Shown: one piece after another, positions 26,436 through 36,171 of the stretch | Layout of the letters: every line of letters begins with the position of its first letter | Position numbering within the stretch: the stretch's first letter is position 1 | Assembly: GCF_000526495.1 (NCBI RefSeq) | Contig: NZ_JAGE01000001.1 | Location: forward strand, 1,888,501 to 1,952,500 | Origin: Ruminiclostridium josui JCM 17888 | GTDB taxonomy: Bacteria > Bacillota > Clostridia > Acetivibrionales > DSM-1351 | Reading direction: 5' to 3' | Length of the DNA: 64,000 bases | Translations under genes and position numbers: made by a program | The notes under the pieces: model-generated | The model's database searches: none | Seen by the model: the letters and a program-made list of their open reading frames with translations, nothing else | What the model was told of the DNA's origin: nothing

Positions 26436-26882
26436 ATGAACAAAATATATGCATTTCTTATTATAATTCCTTTAATTGCAGTTCTCTTTTACAAAACACT
26501 AACATTTTATGAATATGACACAAAACAAAGGTATGTAAAAAATGAGGTAGACAGTGCTGCACACAAAGTTATGATAACAGGAGTTATGACCATAATGGAC
26601 AGAGAAGAGCTTCTTGGAAAGCTTAGTAAGCTAGGGAACTTTCGTGCCAGTAATATCAGTATCAAATGCGGAAATCTACAGCCAGACGGAACAGTTGGCA
26701 GACTTAGGGAATATGTATTGGGAAGCCTTCTCAACAGAGGAGAGATATTTAGTATATATGTAGAATCAGAGAATGAGAGCATTTTTTCCGAAATGGAGGT
26801 TAATTCTCACAATGAAGGTAATGGGTTGCACTACAGGGCAAAAGCTATATGCAGGGTTGAAAAAAACAATTGGGAAGATTAA
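26436..26882 (+). CDS. TadE-like pseudopilin
   Basis: 148 residues with an N-terminal hydrophobic segment (3-20) and a soluble beta-rich remainder with many short charged turns. Position between small pilin-like genes and a TadG-like gene suggests a TadE-type minor pilin. Family membership is inferred from context and topology. GGGAGG precedes ATG 26436. The next gene starts inside its end. Confidence 0.55.
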   Translation: MNKIYAFLIIIPLIAVLFYKTLTFYEYDTKQRYVKNEVDSAAHKVMITGVMTIMDREELLGKLSKLGNFRASNISIKCGNLQPDGTVGRLREYVLGSLLNRGEIFSIYVESENESIFSEMEVNSHNEGNGLHYRAKAICRVEKNNWED

Positions 26883-27540
26883 AAGCAATAGGGGTGGAGG
26901 CTTGGGGGTGCTTTTTATAGGTTTGGCTGTGACTTTACTTGTATTGATGGTATTTGTATGCATAGCGGACTATGCTGTTTATACATATAAAAGGAATAAT
27001 ATTTCCAAGGCAATGGATTATGCCGTAACTGCGGCAGTTCAGGAGATTAATAAAGATAAAAGTCTTGAAGGTCTGGCAGAGGGATTCGATGAAAATACCG
27101 GGACAAGGTTTACAGACGGTATTGAAATAGATGTTGACAAGGCTGAAATAACCTTTCTTTCGGTGTTTGACTCAAACTGCAGTTTAGAACTAACAGATAT
27201 AAGAGAAAATTTACTTATCTGTGCTACATCAGTCGGTGGAGAAAAGGTAAACTACAAAATTAAAACACCGACAGGAGAAGTGCTAGATGGAATGGTTGAT
27301 GAACCGTATTTAATAGAGGACAAAATTAATCAGGCAGCAGTGAACCGCTGGCCGGACTCTCATGAAGACATTAGCAGAATATCAATAAATGGAAATCCTA
27401 AGACAAATATGGTTGAGAGGGGTACATATTTATTTGCCTATATAAAGGGTATAAAAATTAATGGGATATTTACGGAAAGAAAATTGGCTCTATCATGCTT
27501 TGGGGGGGCAAAGCTTGAAAGGGCCAATGTACAAAACTAA
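26812..27540 (+). CDS. TadG-like membrane-anchored protein
   Basis: About 242 residues. Near the N-terminus SNRGGGLGVLFIGLAVTLLV (residues about 24-43) begins a transmembrane segment preceded by basic residues. The remainder is an extracellular, mostly beta-rich domain. This is the topology of TadE/TadG proteins. The start is uncertain: ATG 26812 has GGAGG 12 bases upstream; ATG 26773 and 26821 are alternatives. In all cases the gene overlaps its predecessor in another frame. Confidence 0.55.
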   Translation: MKVMGCTTGQKLYAGLKKTIGKIKSNRGGGLGVLFIGLAVTLLVLMVFVCIADYAVYTYKRNNISKAMDYAVTAAVQEINKDKSLEGLAEGFDENTGTRFTDGIEIDVDKAEITFLSVFDSNCSLELTDIRENLLICATSVGGEKVNYKIKTPTGEVLDGMVDEPYLIEDKINQAAVNRWPDSHEDISRISINGNPKTNMVERGTYLFAYIKGIKINGIFTERKLALSCFGGAKLERANVQN

Positions 27541-27969
27541 TTAATCAAATTGCTGTAACAGTTTATGAAGAGATTTTTGCAGTTGAACAATCTCTTCCAC
27601 AGGTAAGTCAATACAACTGCCAATTTTGTCAGGGATACTCAGTGCCTTTTCACGAAGATTTTTTCCCTTTTCGGTTAACCTTATATAAACATTCCTTTCA
27701 TCATCAGAGCTTCTTTGCCTGAGAACCAGCTTCTGTGACTCCATTTTTTTCAATAATGGAGTTAGAGTACCGGAATCAAGAAACAACTTTTTACCAAGAT
27801 TCTTTAAAGTTATATTATCTTCTTCCCAAAGGGCCATAAGAGCTATATATTGAGTATACGTAATCCCTAATGGGTCAAGATAAGGTTTATATTTCTTTAT
27901 AATCTCCTTTGAACATGCATATAGAGGAAAGCATAGCTGATTTTCCAGTTTTAGTTTATCATATGGCAT
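27541..27969 (-). CDS. ohrR: OhrR-type MarR family peroxide sensor
   Basis: 142 residues with MarR winged-helix elements (LGITYTQYIALMALW, FLDSGTLTPLLKKME, SSDDERNVYIRLTEKG). The reactive cysteine of OhrR proteins is present in QLCFPLYA near residue 13. OhrR represses peroxide-defence genes until this cysteine is oxidised. It follows gpx on the same strand with about 110 bases between; a palindromic operator lies before gpx. ATG 27969 follows AAGGAGAATTTAT. Confidence 0.85.
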   Translation of the reverse strand: MPYDKLKLENQLCFPLYACSKEIIKKYKPYLDPLGITYTQYIALMALWEEDNITLKNLGKKLFLDSGTLTPLLKKMESQKLVLRQRSSDDERNVYIRLTEKGKNLREKALSIPDKIGSCIDLPVEEIVQLQKSLHKLLQQFD

Positions 27970-28078
27970 ATAAATTCTCCTTAAAAATCATCTTTAAATT
28001 AGAATATCATACAATTTAATTATATAAAACCATATTGAATCAACAGTATTGAAAAATCAGTAATTAACCTAAGGAGAA

Positions 28079-28618
28079 CTATTCCCCCAGCAATTCCTTT
28101 ATTTTTGCTTCTAAATCCTCGGGTTTGTAAGTTGGAGAATATCTGCCAACTACATTGCCGTTACGGTCAACCAAGAATTTTGTGAAGTTCCACTTAATAT
28201 CTGAACCTACGCTGCTCTGGCCTAAATCATTAAGCAATTTTAAAAAGGAAGAAGTCTCCTCGTTCTCTGTATCTGAAGGAAACGCTTTTTTCAAAAATGT
28301 GTATAAGGGGGCTTCATTACTTCCATTAACTTCAATTTTAGAAAAGGTTTTAAAAGAAACATCATAATTTAGTTTACAGAACTCCACTATTTCTTCATCA
28401 GTCCCGGGAGCCTGATTCAAAAACTGGTTGCAAGGAAAATCAAGAATTTCCAATCCTTTGTCCTTATATTTTTTATACAGGTTTTCCAAAGCTTCATATT
28501 GTGGTGTAAATCCGCATCCTGTTGCTGTATTAACAATAAGAAGAACCTTACCTCTATAGGAACCCAGTGAAACTTCATTTTTTTGGGCATCTTTTACCTT
28601 AAAATCATATATTGTCAT
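28079..28618 (-). CDS. Glutathione peroxidase-family thiol peroxidase
   Basis: 179 residues, the length of BsaA-type peroxidases. The conserved motifs are present: NTATGCGFTPQYEALE with the peroxidatic cysteine, FPCNQF with the second cysteine and KWNFTKFLVD. In bacteria these enzymes usually use thioredoxin rather than glutathione. The gene heads a gpx-ohrR unit with a strong promoter and operator. The ATG at 28618 has AGGAGGT about 6 bases upstream; ATG 28624 abuts that site. Confidence 0.9.
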   Translation of the reverse strand: MTIYDFKVKDAQKNEVSLGSYRGKVLLIVNTATGCGFTPQYEALENLYKKYKDKGLEILDFPCNQFLNQAPGTDEEIVEFCKLNYDVSFKTFSKIEVNGSNEAPLYTFLKKAFPSDTENEETSSFLKLLNDLGQSSVGSDIKWNFTKFLVDRNGNVVGRYSPTYKPEDLEAKIKELLGE

Positions 28619-28640
28619 ATACATACCTCCTATTGAACAA

Positions 28641-28664
28641 AATTAAATTGTTTACAATTAAATT
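28641..28664. promoter_or_regulatory. OhrR operator
   Basis: 24-base near-perfect palindrome built of AATTAAATTGT and its complement around a TT centre; it resembles the Bacillus OhrR site (repeated TACAATTAAATTGTA). It overlaps the -10 and start region of the gpx-ohrR promoter, as expected for a repressor site. Confidence 0.78.
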
Positions 28665-28690
28665 ATATTAGGCTGAATTTCTAATGTCAA
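28662..28690 (-). promoter_or_regulatory. Sigma-A promoter of gpx-ohrR
   Basis: On the minus strand: TTGACA (plus 28685-28690), 17-base spacer, TATAAT (plus 28662-28667); both hexamers match the consensus exactly. It is placed directly before the operator palindrome. Confidence 0.85.
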
Positions 28691-28838
28691 TAATTATATT
28701 GTTTACTGAAAAAATACGGATATGCAAAGAGCGTTATAAATAATTAATAAAGGGGTACAAATAAATTACAGCAATTATACTGCCTAAATGGTATAATAAC
28801 ACATAAGAAAGAACAAGTAGCGAAGGAGAATCAGGCAG

Positions 28839-30770
28839 TTGAATATTTTATCCGCTGAAGGTATTTCAAAAAGTTATAGTGAAAAAATACTATTTAATGA
28901 TATATCGTTGGGCATAGGTGAGGGAGATAAAATTGGGCTTATAGGCATCAACGGAACAGGTAAAAGCACTCTTTTAAAGGTAATTGCAGGTATTGAGACT
29001 GCTGATAAAGGAAATATAATAAGGGCAAACAAAGTACGTGTAGGTTATCTTGAACAAAGTCCTTCCTTTGAACCGGGAACAACAGTGCTTCAACAGGTAT
29101 TTAACGGACATTCCCCGGTTATGGTATTACTGAGAGAGTACGAAGAGATATTGGCGAAGAGCAGTCAGAATCCGGGAGACAAAGCCCTTGAAAAAAGGCT
29201 TGTTGAATTAATGCATAAGATGGACACAATGAATGCTTGGACTTTGGAAAGCGAAGCGAAAACCATACTTACAAAACTGGGAATTGATAGTTTTGAAGCA
29301 GATGTGGCAGCTCTGTCAGGAGGACAGAGGAAGAGAATTGCAATGGCAGGAGCATTGATTAATCCCACTGAACTGCTTATACTGGACGAGCCTACTAACC
29401 ATATTGACAATGAAACTGTGGACTGGCTTGAAAAGTATCTGAATGTCAGAAAAGGCGCTCTTTTAATGGTTACACATGACAGGTACTTTCTGGACAGGGT
29501 TGCAAACAGGATAATAGAACTGGACAACGGTAGACTTTATAGTTATCAGGCCAATTACAGCAAATTTTTAGAAATGAAAGCTCAGCGTGAAGAGTTGGAA
29601 CAAGCATCTGAAAGAAAGCGGCAGAACCTTTTTAGAAATGAATTGGAATGGATTAGAAGAGGTGCACAGGCACGTTCTACCAAGCAAAAGGCCAGAATAG
29701 AAAGATTTGAAAAGCTAAAAGAGGCAGATGTACCCAAACAGGATGAAAACATTGAAATTCAGGTGGGAGCAGCAAGACTTGGAAGAAAGATAATTGAAGT
29801 GGAGGATATAAAGAAATCCTATGGCGATAAGACCGTAATTGATGGTTTCAGTTATGTACTTTTAAGAGATGACAGAATAGGAATTATAGGGCCTAATGGT
29901 GCAGGAAAATCAACACTTTTGAAAATACTTTCAGGACAGCTTGAACCTGATTCTGGAAAAGTTGAAATCGGGGAGACAGTAAAAACTGGATTTTTTACTC
30001 AAGAAAATACAGATATGGATCAAAACCTTAGGGTTATTGAATATATCAGAACAGTGGCAGAGCATATAGAGACTGCAAACGGGAGCCTTAGTGCCTCGCA
30101 GATGCTGGAGAGGTTTCTATTTCCACCCAGTGTTCAGTGGACGCCTATCTCAAAGCTTTCAGGTGGAGAAAAAAGAAGGCTTTATCTTCTTAGCATACTT
30201 ATGAGTGCTCCCAATATATTACTACTAGATGAGCCAACAAATGATTTGGATATACAGACTCTTACCATTTTGGAAGCATATTTGGACGAATTCCCGGGGG
30301 CGGTCATAACTGTGTCCCATGACAGGTACTTTCTGGATAGAACGGCAAACAGGATATTTTCCTTTGAAGGTAATGGAGAGATTATCAAGTATGCGGGAAA
30401 CTACTCGGATTACAGAGAGTACATGAATTTGCGGGGAAAATCGGATAATACAGATAAGGCTGCTAGCCCAGATAAAAGGAACAACAGTTCACAAAATAAA
30501 ACAGAGTGGCAAAAGAACAAGGAAAAACCACTTAAATTCACTTTCAAGGAACAGAAGGAATTTGAGGAAATAGATGATGTTATAGCGGCTCTTGAGTCTG
30601 ACCTAGAAAAGGTAAAAAAGGATATTGATAAATCTGCAACAGATTTTACAAAGCTTCAGGAACTCCTTGAGAAACAGCAGGAACTTGAAAAGGAGTTGGA
30701 CTTGAAAATGGAGCGGTGGACTTATCTGTATGAACTGGCTGAAAAGATAGAAAACAGCAAGAAAAAATAA
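28839..30770 (+). CDS. ABC-F family ATPase
   Basis: 643 residues with two ABC ATPase domains (Walker A GINGTGKS and GPNGAGKS; signatures LSGGQRKR and LSGGEKRR; LDEPTNHID and LDEPTNDLD) and no membrane segments. A C-terminal coiled coil (about 575-643) makes it Uup-like. ABC-F proteins act on the ribosome or on DNA; some give antibiotic resistance, which cannot be decided here. Start is TTG 28839 after AAGGAG. Confidence 0.88.
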   Translation: MNILSAEGISKSYSEKILFNDISLGIGEGDKIGLIGINGTGKSTLLKVIAGIETADKGNIIRANKVRVGYLEQSPSFEPGTTVLQQVFNGHSPVMVLLREYEEILAKSSQNPGDKALEKRLVELMHKMDTMNAWTLESEAKTILTKLGIDSFEADVAALSGGQRKRIAMAGALINPTELLILDEPTNHIDNETVDWLEKYLNVRKGALLMVTHDRYFLDRVANRIIELDNGRLYSYQANYSKFLEMKAQREELEQASERKRQNLFRNELEWIRRGAQARSTKQKARIERFEKLKEADVPKQDENIEIQVGAARLGRKIIEVEDIKKSYGDKTVIDGFSYVLLRDDRIGIIGPNGAGKSTLLKILSGQLEPDSGKVEIGETVKTGFFTQENTDMDQNLRVIEYIRTVAEHIETANGSLSASQMLERFLFPPSVQWTPISKLSGGEKRRLYLLSILMSAPNILLLDEPTNDLDIQTLTILEAYLDEFPGAVITVSHDRYFLDRTANRIFSFEGNGEIIKYAGNYSDYREYMNLRGKSDNTDKAASPDKRNNSSQNKTEWQKNKEKPLKFTFKEQKEFEEIDDVIAALESDLEKVKKDIDKSATDFTKLQELLEKQQELEKELDLKMERWTYLYELAEKIENSKKK

Positions 30771-30795
30771 AATACGGTATGTAAAGGAGAATGGC

Positions 30796-32007
30796 ATGGA
30801 GCAGTTATTTGAGGGCATGGAACTGGACAAGTCCCTTGTGGAGGCATTAAAAAAGGAAAGCATAACAACACCTACCGATATACAGAAAAAAGCGATACCT
30901 GAGGAATTGGAAAACAGAGATGTAATTCTTCATTCTTCTACAGGAACAGGGAAAACACTAGCATATTTACTGCCTCTTTTCATGAAACTCTCTGTTGATA
31001 AAAAGGAAATGCAGGCACTTATACTGGTGCCTACCCATGAACTGGCAATACAAGTAGAAAGACAAATCGAACTGCTTTCACAAAATTCTGAAATCAAGGC
31101 CACATCTACTCCGATTATTGGTGACGTTAATATTATGAGGCAGATAGATAAACTAAAGCTTAAACCCCATATAATAGTCGGAACAGCCGGAAGAATACTG
31201 GAATTGATTCAGAAAAAGAAGATATCAGCACATACCATTAAAACAATTATTATAGACGAGGCTGACCGCCTTCTTGATGACTATAATTTGGATACAATAA
31301 AGGCTATTATTAAGACAACTCTCAAGGAAAGGCAGATAATACTGTGTTCTGCCACCATTTCTAAAAAGACAATCGAAAGAGCCATGCCATTAATGAAAGA
31401 GCCTGTTGTTATAGAGAGTAAATCGGATGCGGGTGTTCCTGAAGCTATACAGCATTTGTACTTTGTTTCGGAACAAAGAGATAAAATAGATGTTTTAAGA
31501 AAGCTTGTCCGAATGTTAAATCCTAAAAAGGCCATTGCATTTTTTGCTAACAGCCAAGATGTCTTTATTTCGGAGGAGAAGCTTAGATATCATAAGTTGA
31601 AAGCTGGGGGTATTCATGGCTCACATATAAAATCTGATAGAAAGAAAACTATGGATGATTTTAAAAATGGAAGATTGCAGCTTCTCATAGCCTCTGACAT
31701 TGCTGCAAGAGGTCTTGATATAGAAGATGTAACCCATATTTTCAATGTTAACATACCTGAGAGATCAATGGACTACCTTCACCGAGTAGGTCGGACTGGT
31801 AGAAATGGTAAATCTGGAGTGGCAATATCCATTGTAACCGAAAAAGAAATTGAATTAATAAAGAAATTTGAAAAGGAGCTTAAAATTAAAATAACTCCAA
31901 AATCCATGTATAATGGAAATATAGTTGAATATAAAAAGCAAAGAAGCAAAAGGACTGCGGACGGGTCAAAATCCGGAGCTAAAGTATTTCGTAAACCAAA
32001 AAAGTAG
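30796..32007 (+). CDS. DEAD-box RNA helicase
   Basis: 403 residues: HSSTGTGKT (motif I), PTHELAIQ, VGTAGRI, DEAD in IIDEADRLL, SATIS (motif III), ASDIAARGLDIE and HRVGRTGRNG (motif VI). A short basic tail (KKQRSKRTADG...) could bind RNA. It follows the ABC-F gene by 25 bases and is likely cotranscribed. ATG 30796 follows AAAGGAGAATGGC. The specific role (ribosome assembly, cold adaptation) cannot be read from the sequence. Confidence 0.9.
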   Translation: MEQLFEGMELDKSLVEALKKESITTPTDIQKKAIPEELENRDVILHSSTGTGKTLAYLLPLFMKLSVDKKEMQALILVPTHELAIQVERQIELLSQNSEIKATSTPIIGDVNIMRQIDKLKLKPHIIVGTAGRILELIQKKKISAHTIKTIIIDEADRLLDDYNLDTIKAIIKTTLKERQIILCSATISKKTIERAMPLMKEPVVIESKSDAGVPEAIQHLYFVSEQRDKIDVLRKLVRMLNPKKAIAFFANSQDVFISEEKLRYHKLKAGGIHGSHIKSDRKKTMDDFKNGRLQLLIASDIAARGLDIEDVTHIFNVNIPERSMDYLHRVGRTGRNGKSGVAISIVTEKEIELIKKFEKELKIKITPKSMYNGNIVEYKKQRSKRTADGSKSGAKVFRKPKK

Positions 32008-32061
32008 AAAGCCTTATCCTAAATGGTGCGGACTATCTAGGGTTGAAGGGAGTTGGGTAAT

Positions 32062-32964
32062 ATGGAAACTACAACGCTTCCCAAAGCGTGGGAAGGTGTA
32101 CTGGGGTCGGCTAGTTTTATTCCGGTTACCAGTGTAAAAGCAATTGAAAGATACCACGATGCTGAGTGGTCAAAGGGATTAAGTATACATGAAACCTTTG
32201 AGATGGTTTATATAAAATCAGGAAGCGGCGTTTTTGAGATTGGAGAACAGAATGTCTCTGTTGGCTCAAATGACATTGTAATAATTAAGCCAAACCAGAG
32301 TCATAAGCTCAGTGTTGATTCTCAGGGCGGGTGCGACTTTATTGTTCTGTATTTTAAATTTATGGATCAGACGGAGCATACTCTTTCAGAGGTATCATTA
32401 GGGGATTTTATAAACTTTGTAAGCGGAAGGGAATCAGGTTCCTTTATAAAGCTTAAAGTTAGCCAGAAGAATGATATAATCGTTCTTTTAAACAGGATTC
32501 TCAAGGAACAGACAAATGACCAGCTGGGCAGCGATTTGCTTAACTATCTAATGCTGATGGAGCTGTTTGTACTTATATCACGTGCCCTAAAGGCTGAATG
32601 GGAAAACAGCATAAAGAACAAAAGCCCAAAAATAAAAGAACTGATGCAATCAGCGATACAGTTTGTACACAACAATTTTGAACGTGAGATATCAATTACG
32701 GATATTGCAAAATATGTTTTTCTAAGTCCGAGTTATTTTACAAGGGCTTTTAAAGAGAATACAGGATTAAGTCCCATGCAGTATCTGCTGAACATAAGAA
32801 TTAAAAGGGCATGTGAACTGCTTCGAGAGACAGACCAGAAGGTGGGCGAAATAGCACTTAGTGTAGGCTTTTCCAACCAGCAGAGATTTAATGATATGTT
32901 TAAAAAGCAAACCAATATGACGCCTATGCAGTATCGCAATTCGTCAAAAAACATTCATAATTGA
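32062..32964 (+). CDS. AraC family transcriptional regulator
   Basis: 300 residues: an N-terminal cupin-like ligand domain (about 15-125, with VYIKSGSGVFEIGEQNVSVG cut here) and a C-terminal double helix-turn-helix (about 200-300: ITDIAKYVFLSPSYFTRAFK and VGEIALSVGFSNQQRFN). Such regulators usually sense a sugar. No obvious target lies next to it, since leucine genes follow. ATG 32062 was chosen over TTG 32053 because AAGGGAG lies about 10 bases before it. Confidence 0.82.
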   Translation: METTTLPKAWEGVLGSASFIPVTSVKAIERYHDAEWSKGLSIHETFEMVYIKSGSGVFEIGEQNVSVGSNDIVIIKPNQSHKLSVDSQGGCDFIVLYFKFMDQTEHTLSEVSLGDFINFVSGRESGSFIKLKVSQKNDIIVLLNRILKEQTNDQLGSDLLNYLMLMELFVLISRALKAEWENSIKNKSPKIKELMQSAIQFVHNNFEREISITDIAKYVFLSPSYFTRAFKENTGLSPMQYLLNIRIKRACELLRETDQKVGEIALSVGFSNQQRFNDMFKKQTNMTPMQYRNSSKNIHN

Positions 32965-32983
32965 AAAAATAACGGTAAATAAC

Positions 32984-33052
32984 AGGAAGAACACTTTTTA
33001 AGCTTATTATATAATTGCTTTAATATTAAAAGCTTGAAAAGAGTTCTTTTAT
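32984..33052 (+). terminator. Terminator-like hairpin after araC-type gene
   Basis: AGAAC-TTTT-AAGCTT pairs imperfectly with AAGCTT-AAAAG-GTTCTT across a 25-base AT loop, followed by TTATTTT. It separates the regulator from the leu operon. No T-box-type or leucine-codon leader was seen before leuC. Confidence 0.55.
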
Positions 33053-33107
33053 TTTCGAAAAAAACATTTAAGTTTATATATTTAAGGGACAAAAGGGGGA
33101 CTTAAAA

Positions 33108-34367
33108 ATGGGAATGACAATGACACAGAAGATTCTTGCAAACCATGCGGGAGTGGATAAAGTAGTATCCGGGCAGTTAATCAAGGCTAAACTCGATATG
33201 GTACTGGGAAATGACATAACATCTCCCGTAGCTATAAAGGAGTTTGATAAAATTGGTCTGGATAAAGTATTCGATAAGAATAAGATAGCCATAGTACCTG
33301 ATCATTTTACTCCCAATAAGGACATTAAGTCTGCAGAACAGGTAAAGGTTTGCAGGGAGTTTTCAAAAAGAATGGAAATAGTAAATTTTTTTGAAGTAGG
33401 ACAAATGGGGGTTGAACATGCGCTATTGCCTGAAAAAGGCCTTGTAGTACCGGGAGATGTGGTTATAGGAGCTGATTCACACACATGTACTTACGGTGCA
33501 CTTGGAGCATTTTCAACAGGAATAGGCAGTACTGACATGGCAGCGGGAATGGCAACAGGAGAAGCATGGTTCAAAGTTCCCGAAGCAATTAAGTTCGTCC
33601 TTAAAGGTAAGCCCCAAAAGTGGGTTGGAGGGAAGGATGTTATCCTTCATATCATAGGAATGATAGGTGTTGACGGTGCACTTTATAAATCAATGGAGTT
33701 TACAGGTGACGGAGTAAGCGCTCTTTCAATGGACGACAGATTCGCAATGGCAAATATGGCTATAGAGGCTGGTGCCAAAAACGGTATATTTGAGGTAGAC
33801 GAAAAAACCATTGAATACGTAAAGGAGCATTCCACAAGAACGTATACAGTGTACAAGGCTGACGAGGATGCTGAATATTCAGAAGTATATGAAATAGACC
33901 TTGCTGAAATAAAGCCAACAGTTGCATTTCCTCATCTACCTGAAAATGCACGTACCATTGACAATGTAGGAGATATTAAAATCGACCAGGTTGTAATCGG
34001 CTCATGTACAAACGGACGTATAGAAGACATGAGAATAGCCGCTGAAGTTTTAAAAGGAAAAAAAGTCAGCGACAATGTAAGATGTATTATCATTCCCGCT
34101 ACTCAAAAGATATGGAAGCAGGCTATGAACGAAGGTTTGTTTGACATATTTATCGATGCAGGAGCTGCTGTAAGTACACCTACATGCGGCCCATGCCTTG
34201 GAGGACATATGGGAATACTAGCAAAGGGAGAAAGAGCCGTTGCAACTACAAACAGAAACTTTGTAGGTCGTATGGGTCATCCGGAAAGTGAGGTTTATCT
34301 TGCAAGTCCGGCAGTAGCTGCGGCTTCTGCAGTAGCAGGAAGGATAGCCGGCCCTGATGATATTTAA
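33108..34367 (+). CDS. leuC: 3-isopropylmalate dehydratase large subunit
   Basis: 419 residues, the size of the prokaryotic/archaeal-type LeuC. Iron-sulfur cysteines: GSCTNGR (near 297), [10 protein letters not shown] (C-x2-C, near 357-360). [14 protein letters not shown] is the conserved active-site stretch. With LeuD it isomerises 2- to 3-isopropylmalate in leucine synthesis. GGGGGAC precedes ATG 33108. leuA is not in the window. Confidence 0.94.
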   Translation: MGMTMTQKILANHAGVDKVVSGQLIKAKLDMVLGNDITSPVAIKEFDKIGLDKVFDKNKIAIVPDHFTPNKDIKSAEQVKVCREFSKRMEIVNFFEVGQMGVEHALLPEKGLVVPGDVVIGADSHTCTYGALGAFSTGIGSTDMAAGMATGEAWFKVPEAIKFVLKGKPQKWVGGKDVILHIIGMIGVDGALYKSMEFTGDGVSALSMDDRFAMANMAIEAGAKNGIFEVDEKTIEYVKEHSTRTYTVYKADEDAEYSEVYEIDLAEIKPTVAFPHLPENARTIDNVGDIKIDQVVIGSCTNGRIEDMRIAAEVLKGKKVSDNVRCIIIPATQKIWKQAMNEGLFDIFIDAGAAVSTPTCGPCLGGHMGILAKGERAVATTNRNFVGRMGHPESEVYLASPAVAAASAVAGRIAGPDDI

Positions 34368-34452
34368 AATTTAACAAATTGATATTACAAAAACAGACAC
34401 GGACTTATATATACAGACGATTAATTGTCCGCTGTCGGAAAAGGAGATAGAT

Positions 34453-34941
34453 ATGAATGTTAAGGGTAAAGTTATAAAGTACGGACACAACGTTGATACA
34501 GACGTGATAATACCTGCACGGTATTTGAATACATCAGATCCTGCTGAACTTGCCAGCCATTGTATGGAGGATCTTGATGATAAATTTACGCAGAGAGTTC
34601 AAAAGGGAGATGTAATGGTTGCAGGAAAGAATTTTGGCTGTGGTTCATCAAGAGAACATGCACCAATTTCTATAAAGGCGTCAGGGATATCCTGCGTTAT
34701 AGCAGAAACTTTTGCAAGAATATTCTATAGAAACTCTATCAATATAGGCCTTCCGATTTTAGAGTGTCCGGAAGCCGCAAAAGATATCAAGGATGGCGAT
34801 GAGGTGGAAGTTGACTTTGACAAAGGGTTGATTAAAAATCTTACAACAGGCAAGACATATCAGAGTCAACCATTTCCTGAATTTATGCAGAAGATTATTT
34901 CTTCCGACGGGCTAATACAGTATATTAAAAATTCGCTTTAA
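34453..34941 (+). CDS. leuD: 3-isopropylmalate dehydratase small subunit
   Basis: 162 residues, with [21 protein letters not shown] at the N-terminus (20 shown at most here: [14 protein letters not shown]) and [10 protein letters not shown], the swivelling-domain loop of aconitase-type small subunits. Separated from leuC by 85 bases and from leuB by 27. AAAGGAGATAGAT precedes ATG 34453. Confidence 0.94.
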   Translation: MNVKGKVIKYGHNVDTDVIIPARYLNTSDPAELASHCMEDLDDKFTQRVQKGDVMVAGKNFGCGSSREHAPISIKASGISCVIAETFARIFYRNSINIGLPILECPEAAKDIKDGDEVEVDFDKGLIKNLTTGKTYQSQPFPEFMQKIISSDGLIQYIKNSL

Positions 34942-34968
34942 TACTACTGCTGAAATGGAGATGAATAT

Positions 34969-36038
34969 ATGAATTATAAAATTACAGTGCTTCCGGGCGA
35001 CGGAATAGGCCCGGATATAGTAGCGGAAGCCCTTAAAGTTTTAGAATTAATAGGTGAAAAATACGGTCACAGCTTTTTATTTACAGAAGCTGATTTAGGA
35101 GGCATAGCTATAGAAAGGCATGGTGAGCCTCTACCTCAAGCTACCATAGACACATGCAAAGCTAGCGATGCAGTTTTACTGGGAGCAGTAGGAGGCCCTA
35201 AATGGGATACTCTGCCCGGAAACAAGAGACCTGAAGCAGGTTTCTTGGTATAAGGGCTGCTCTTGGATTGTACGCAAATTTGAGGCCCGCTGTTATATAC
35301 GGAGCTTTAAAGGATGCATCACCTCTGAAATCAGAAATAATAAGCAATGGTATTGACATAATGGTTATCCGTGAATTAACTGGAGGAATATATTTTGGTA
35401 AGAGAGGCAGACTTGAAAGCGACGGGGGAGAGGCTGCATTTGATACCGAAATGTATAATGTATCCGAAATAAAGAGAATCGCAAAAGTTGGCTTTGAAAC
35501 AGCGATGAAGAGAGGCAAAAAGCTTATGTCGGTAGATAAAGCCAATGTACTGGAAAGTTCGAGGCTATGGAGACAGGTAGTTGAAGAGGTGGCAAAGGAA
35601 TATCCTGAGGTTGTCTTAAGCCATATGTATGTTGATAATGCAGCAATGCAATTGGTAAGAAATCCTGCTCAGTTTGATGTTATACTTACAAGTAATATAT
35701 TTGGAGATATCTTGTCGGACGAAGCCTCTATGATAACAGGTTCAATCGGAATGTTGCCATCTGCCAGTCTTGGTGCTACGAAAGTAGGGCTTTATGAGCC
35801 CATACATGGCTCTGCTCCGGATATTGCAGGGCAGGACAAAGCAAATCCTATTGCAACAATACTCTCAGTGGCTATGATGCTAAGATATTCACTTAATCTG
35901 TCTAGTGAGGCAGATGCCATTGAAAAAGCGGTTGAGGAAGTCTTAAACAAGGACTATAGAACTGCTGATATAGCATCTCCCGGCACTAAGGTTGTTGGTA
36001 CTAAGGAGATGGGAAGGATTATAAGAGAGCAAATATAA
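34969..36038 (+). pseudogene. leuB: 3-isopropylmalate dehydrogenase with a one-base frameshift
   Basis: LeuB split into two frames. From ATG 34969, residues 1-92 (VLPGDGIGPDIV, LLGAVGGPKWD, RPEAGF) read normally, then TAA at 35251 stops the frame. From 35241 another frame continues [16 protein letters not shown] and ends at 36038 with GSAPDIAGQ and the rest of a normal LeuB. Joined, about 356 residues result, the usual length. One base is missing in or next to the TTT at 35241-35243 (the family normally has RPEAGLLGIRKAL). There is no classical slippery heptamer, so this is a deletion or a sequencing error rather than evident programmed shifting. If real, the strain may be a leucine auxotroph. 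Confidence 0.85.
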
Positions 36039-36088
36039 ATTATTAAATGATTGATTTAAGTTACTTCGGTATTATATATAATCCTTAT

Positions 36089-36138
36089 GCTGTTGTAAAA
36101 CTACTATGTGTATATAGTTTTACAACAGCTTTTTTATT
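36089..36138 (+). terminator. Terminator of the leuCDB unit
   Basis: GCTGTTGTAAAACTA pairs perfectly with TAGTTTTACAACAGC around a nine-base loop, then TTTTTT. Confidence 0.9.
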
Positions 36139-36171
36139 GAATGGTAATTCTAAACGTATTTACAGTGGTAG

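Noticed and set aside
32965-33107. T-box or leucine attenuator before leuC
   Set aside because: No T-box sequence and no leader peptide rich in leucine codons; only a terminator-like hairpin for the upstream gene.
35239-35253. Programmed -1 frameshift in leuB
   Set aside because: No classical slippery heptamer and no obvious stimulatory structure; LeuB is not known to use frameshifting.
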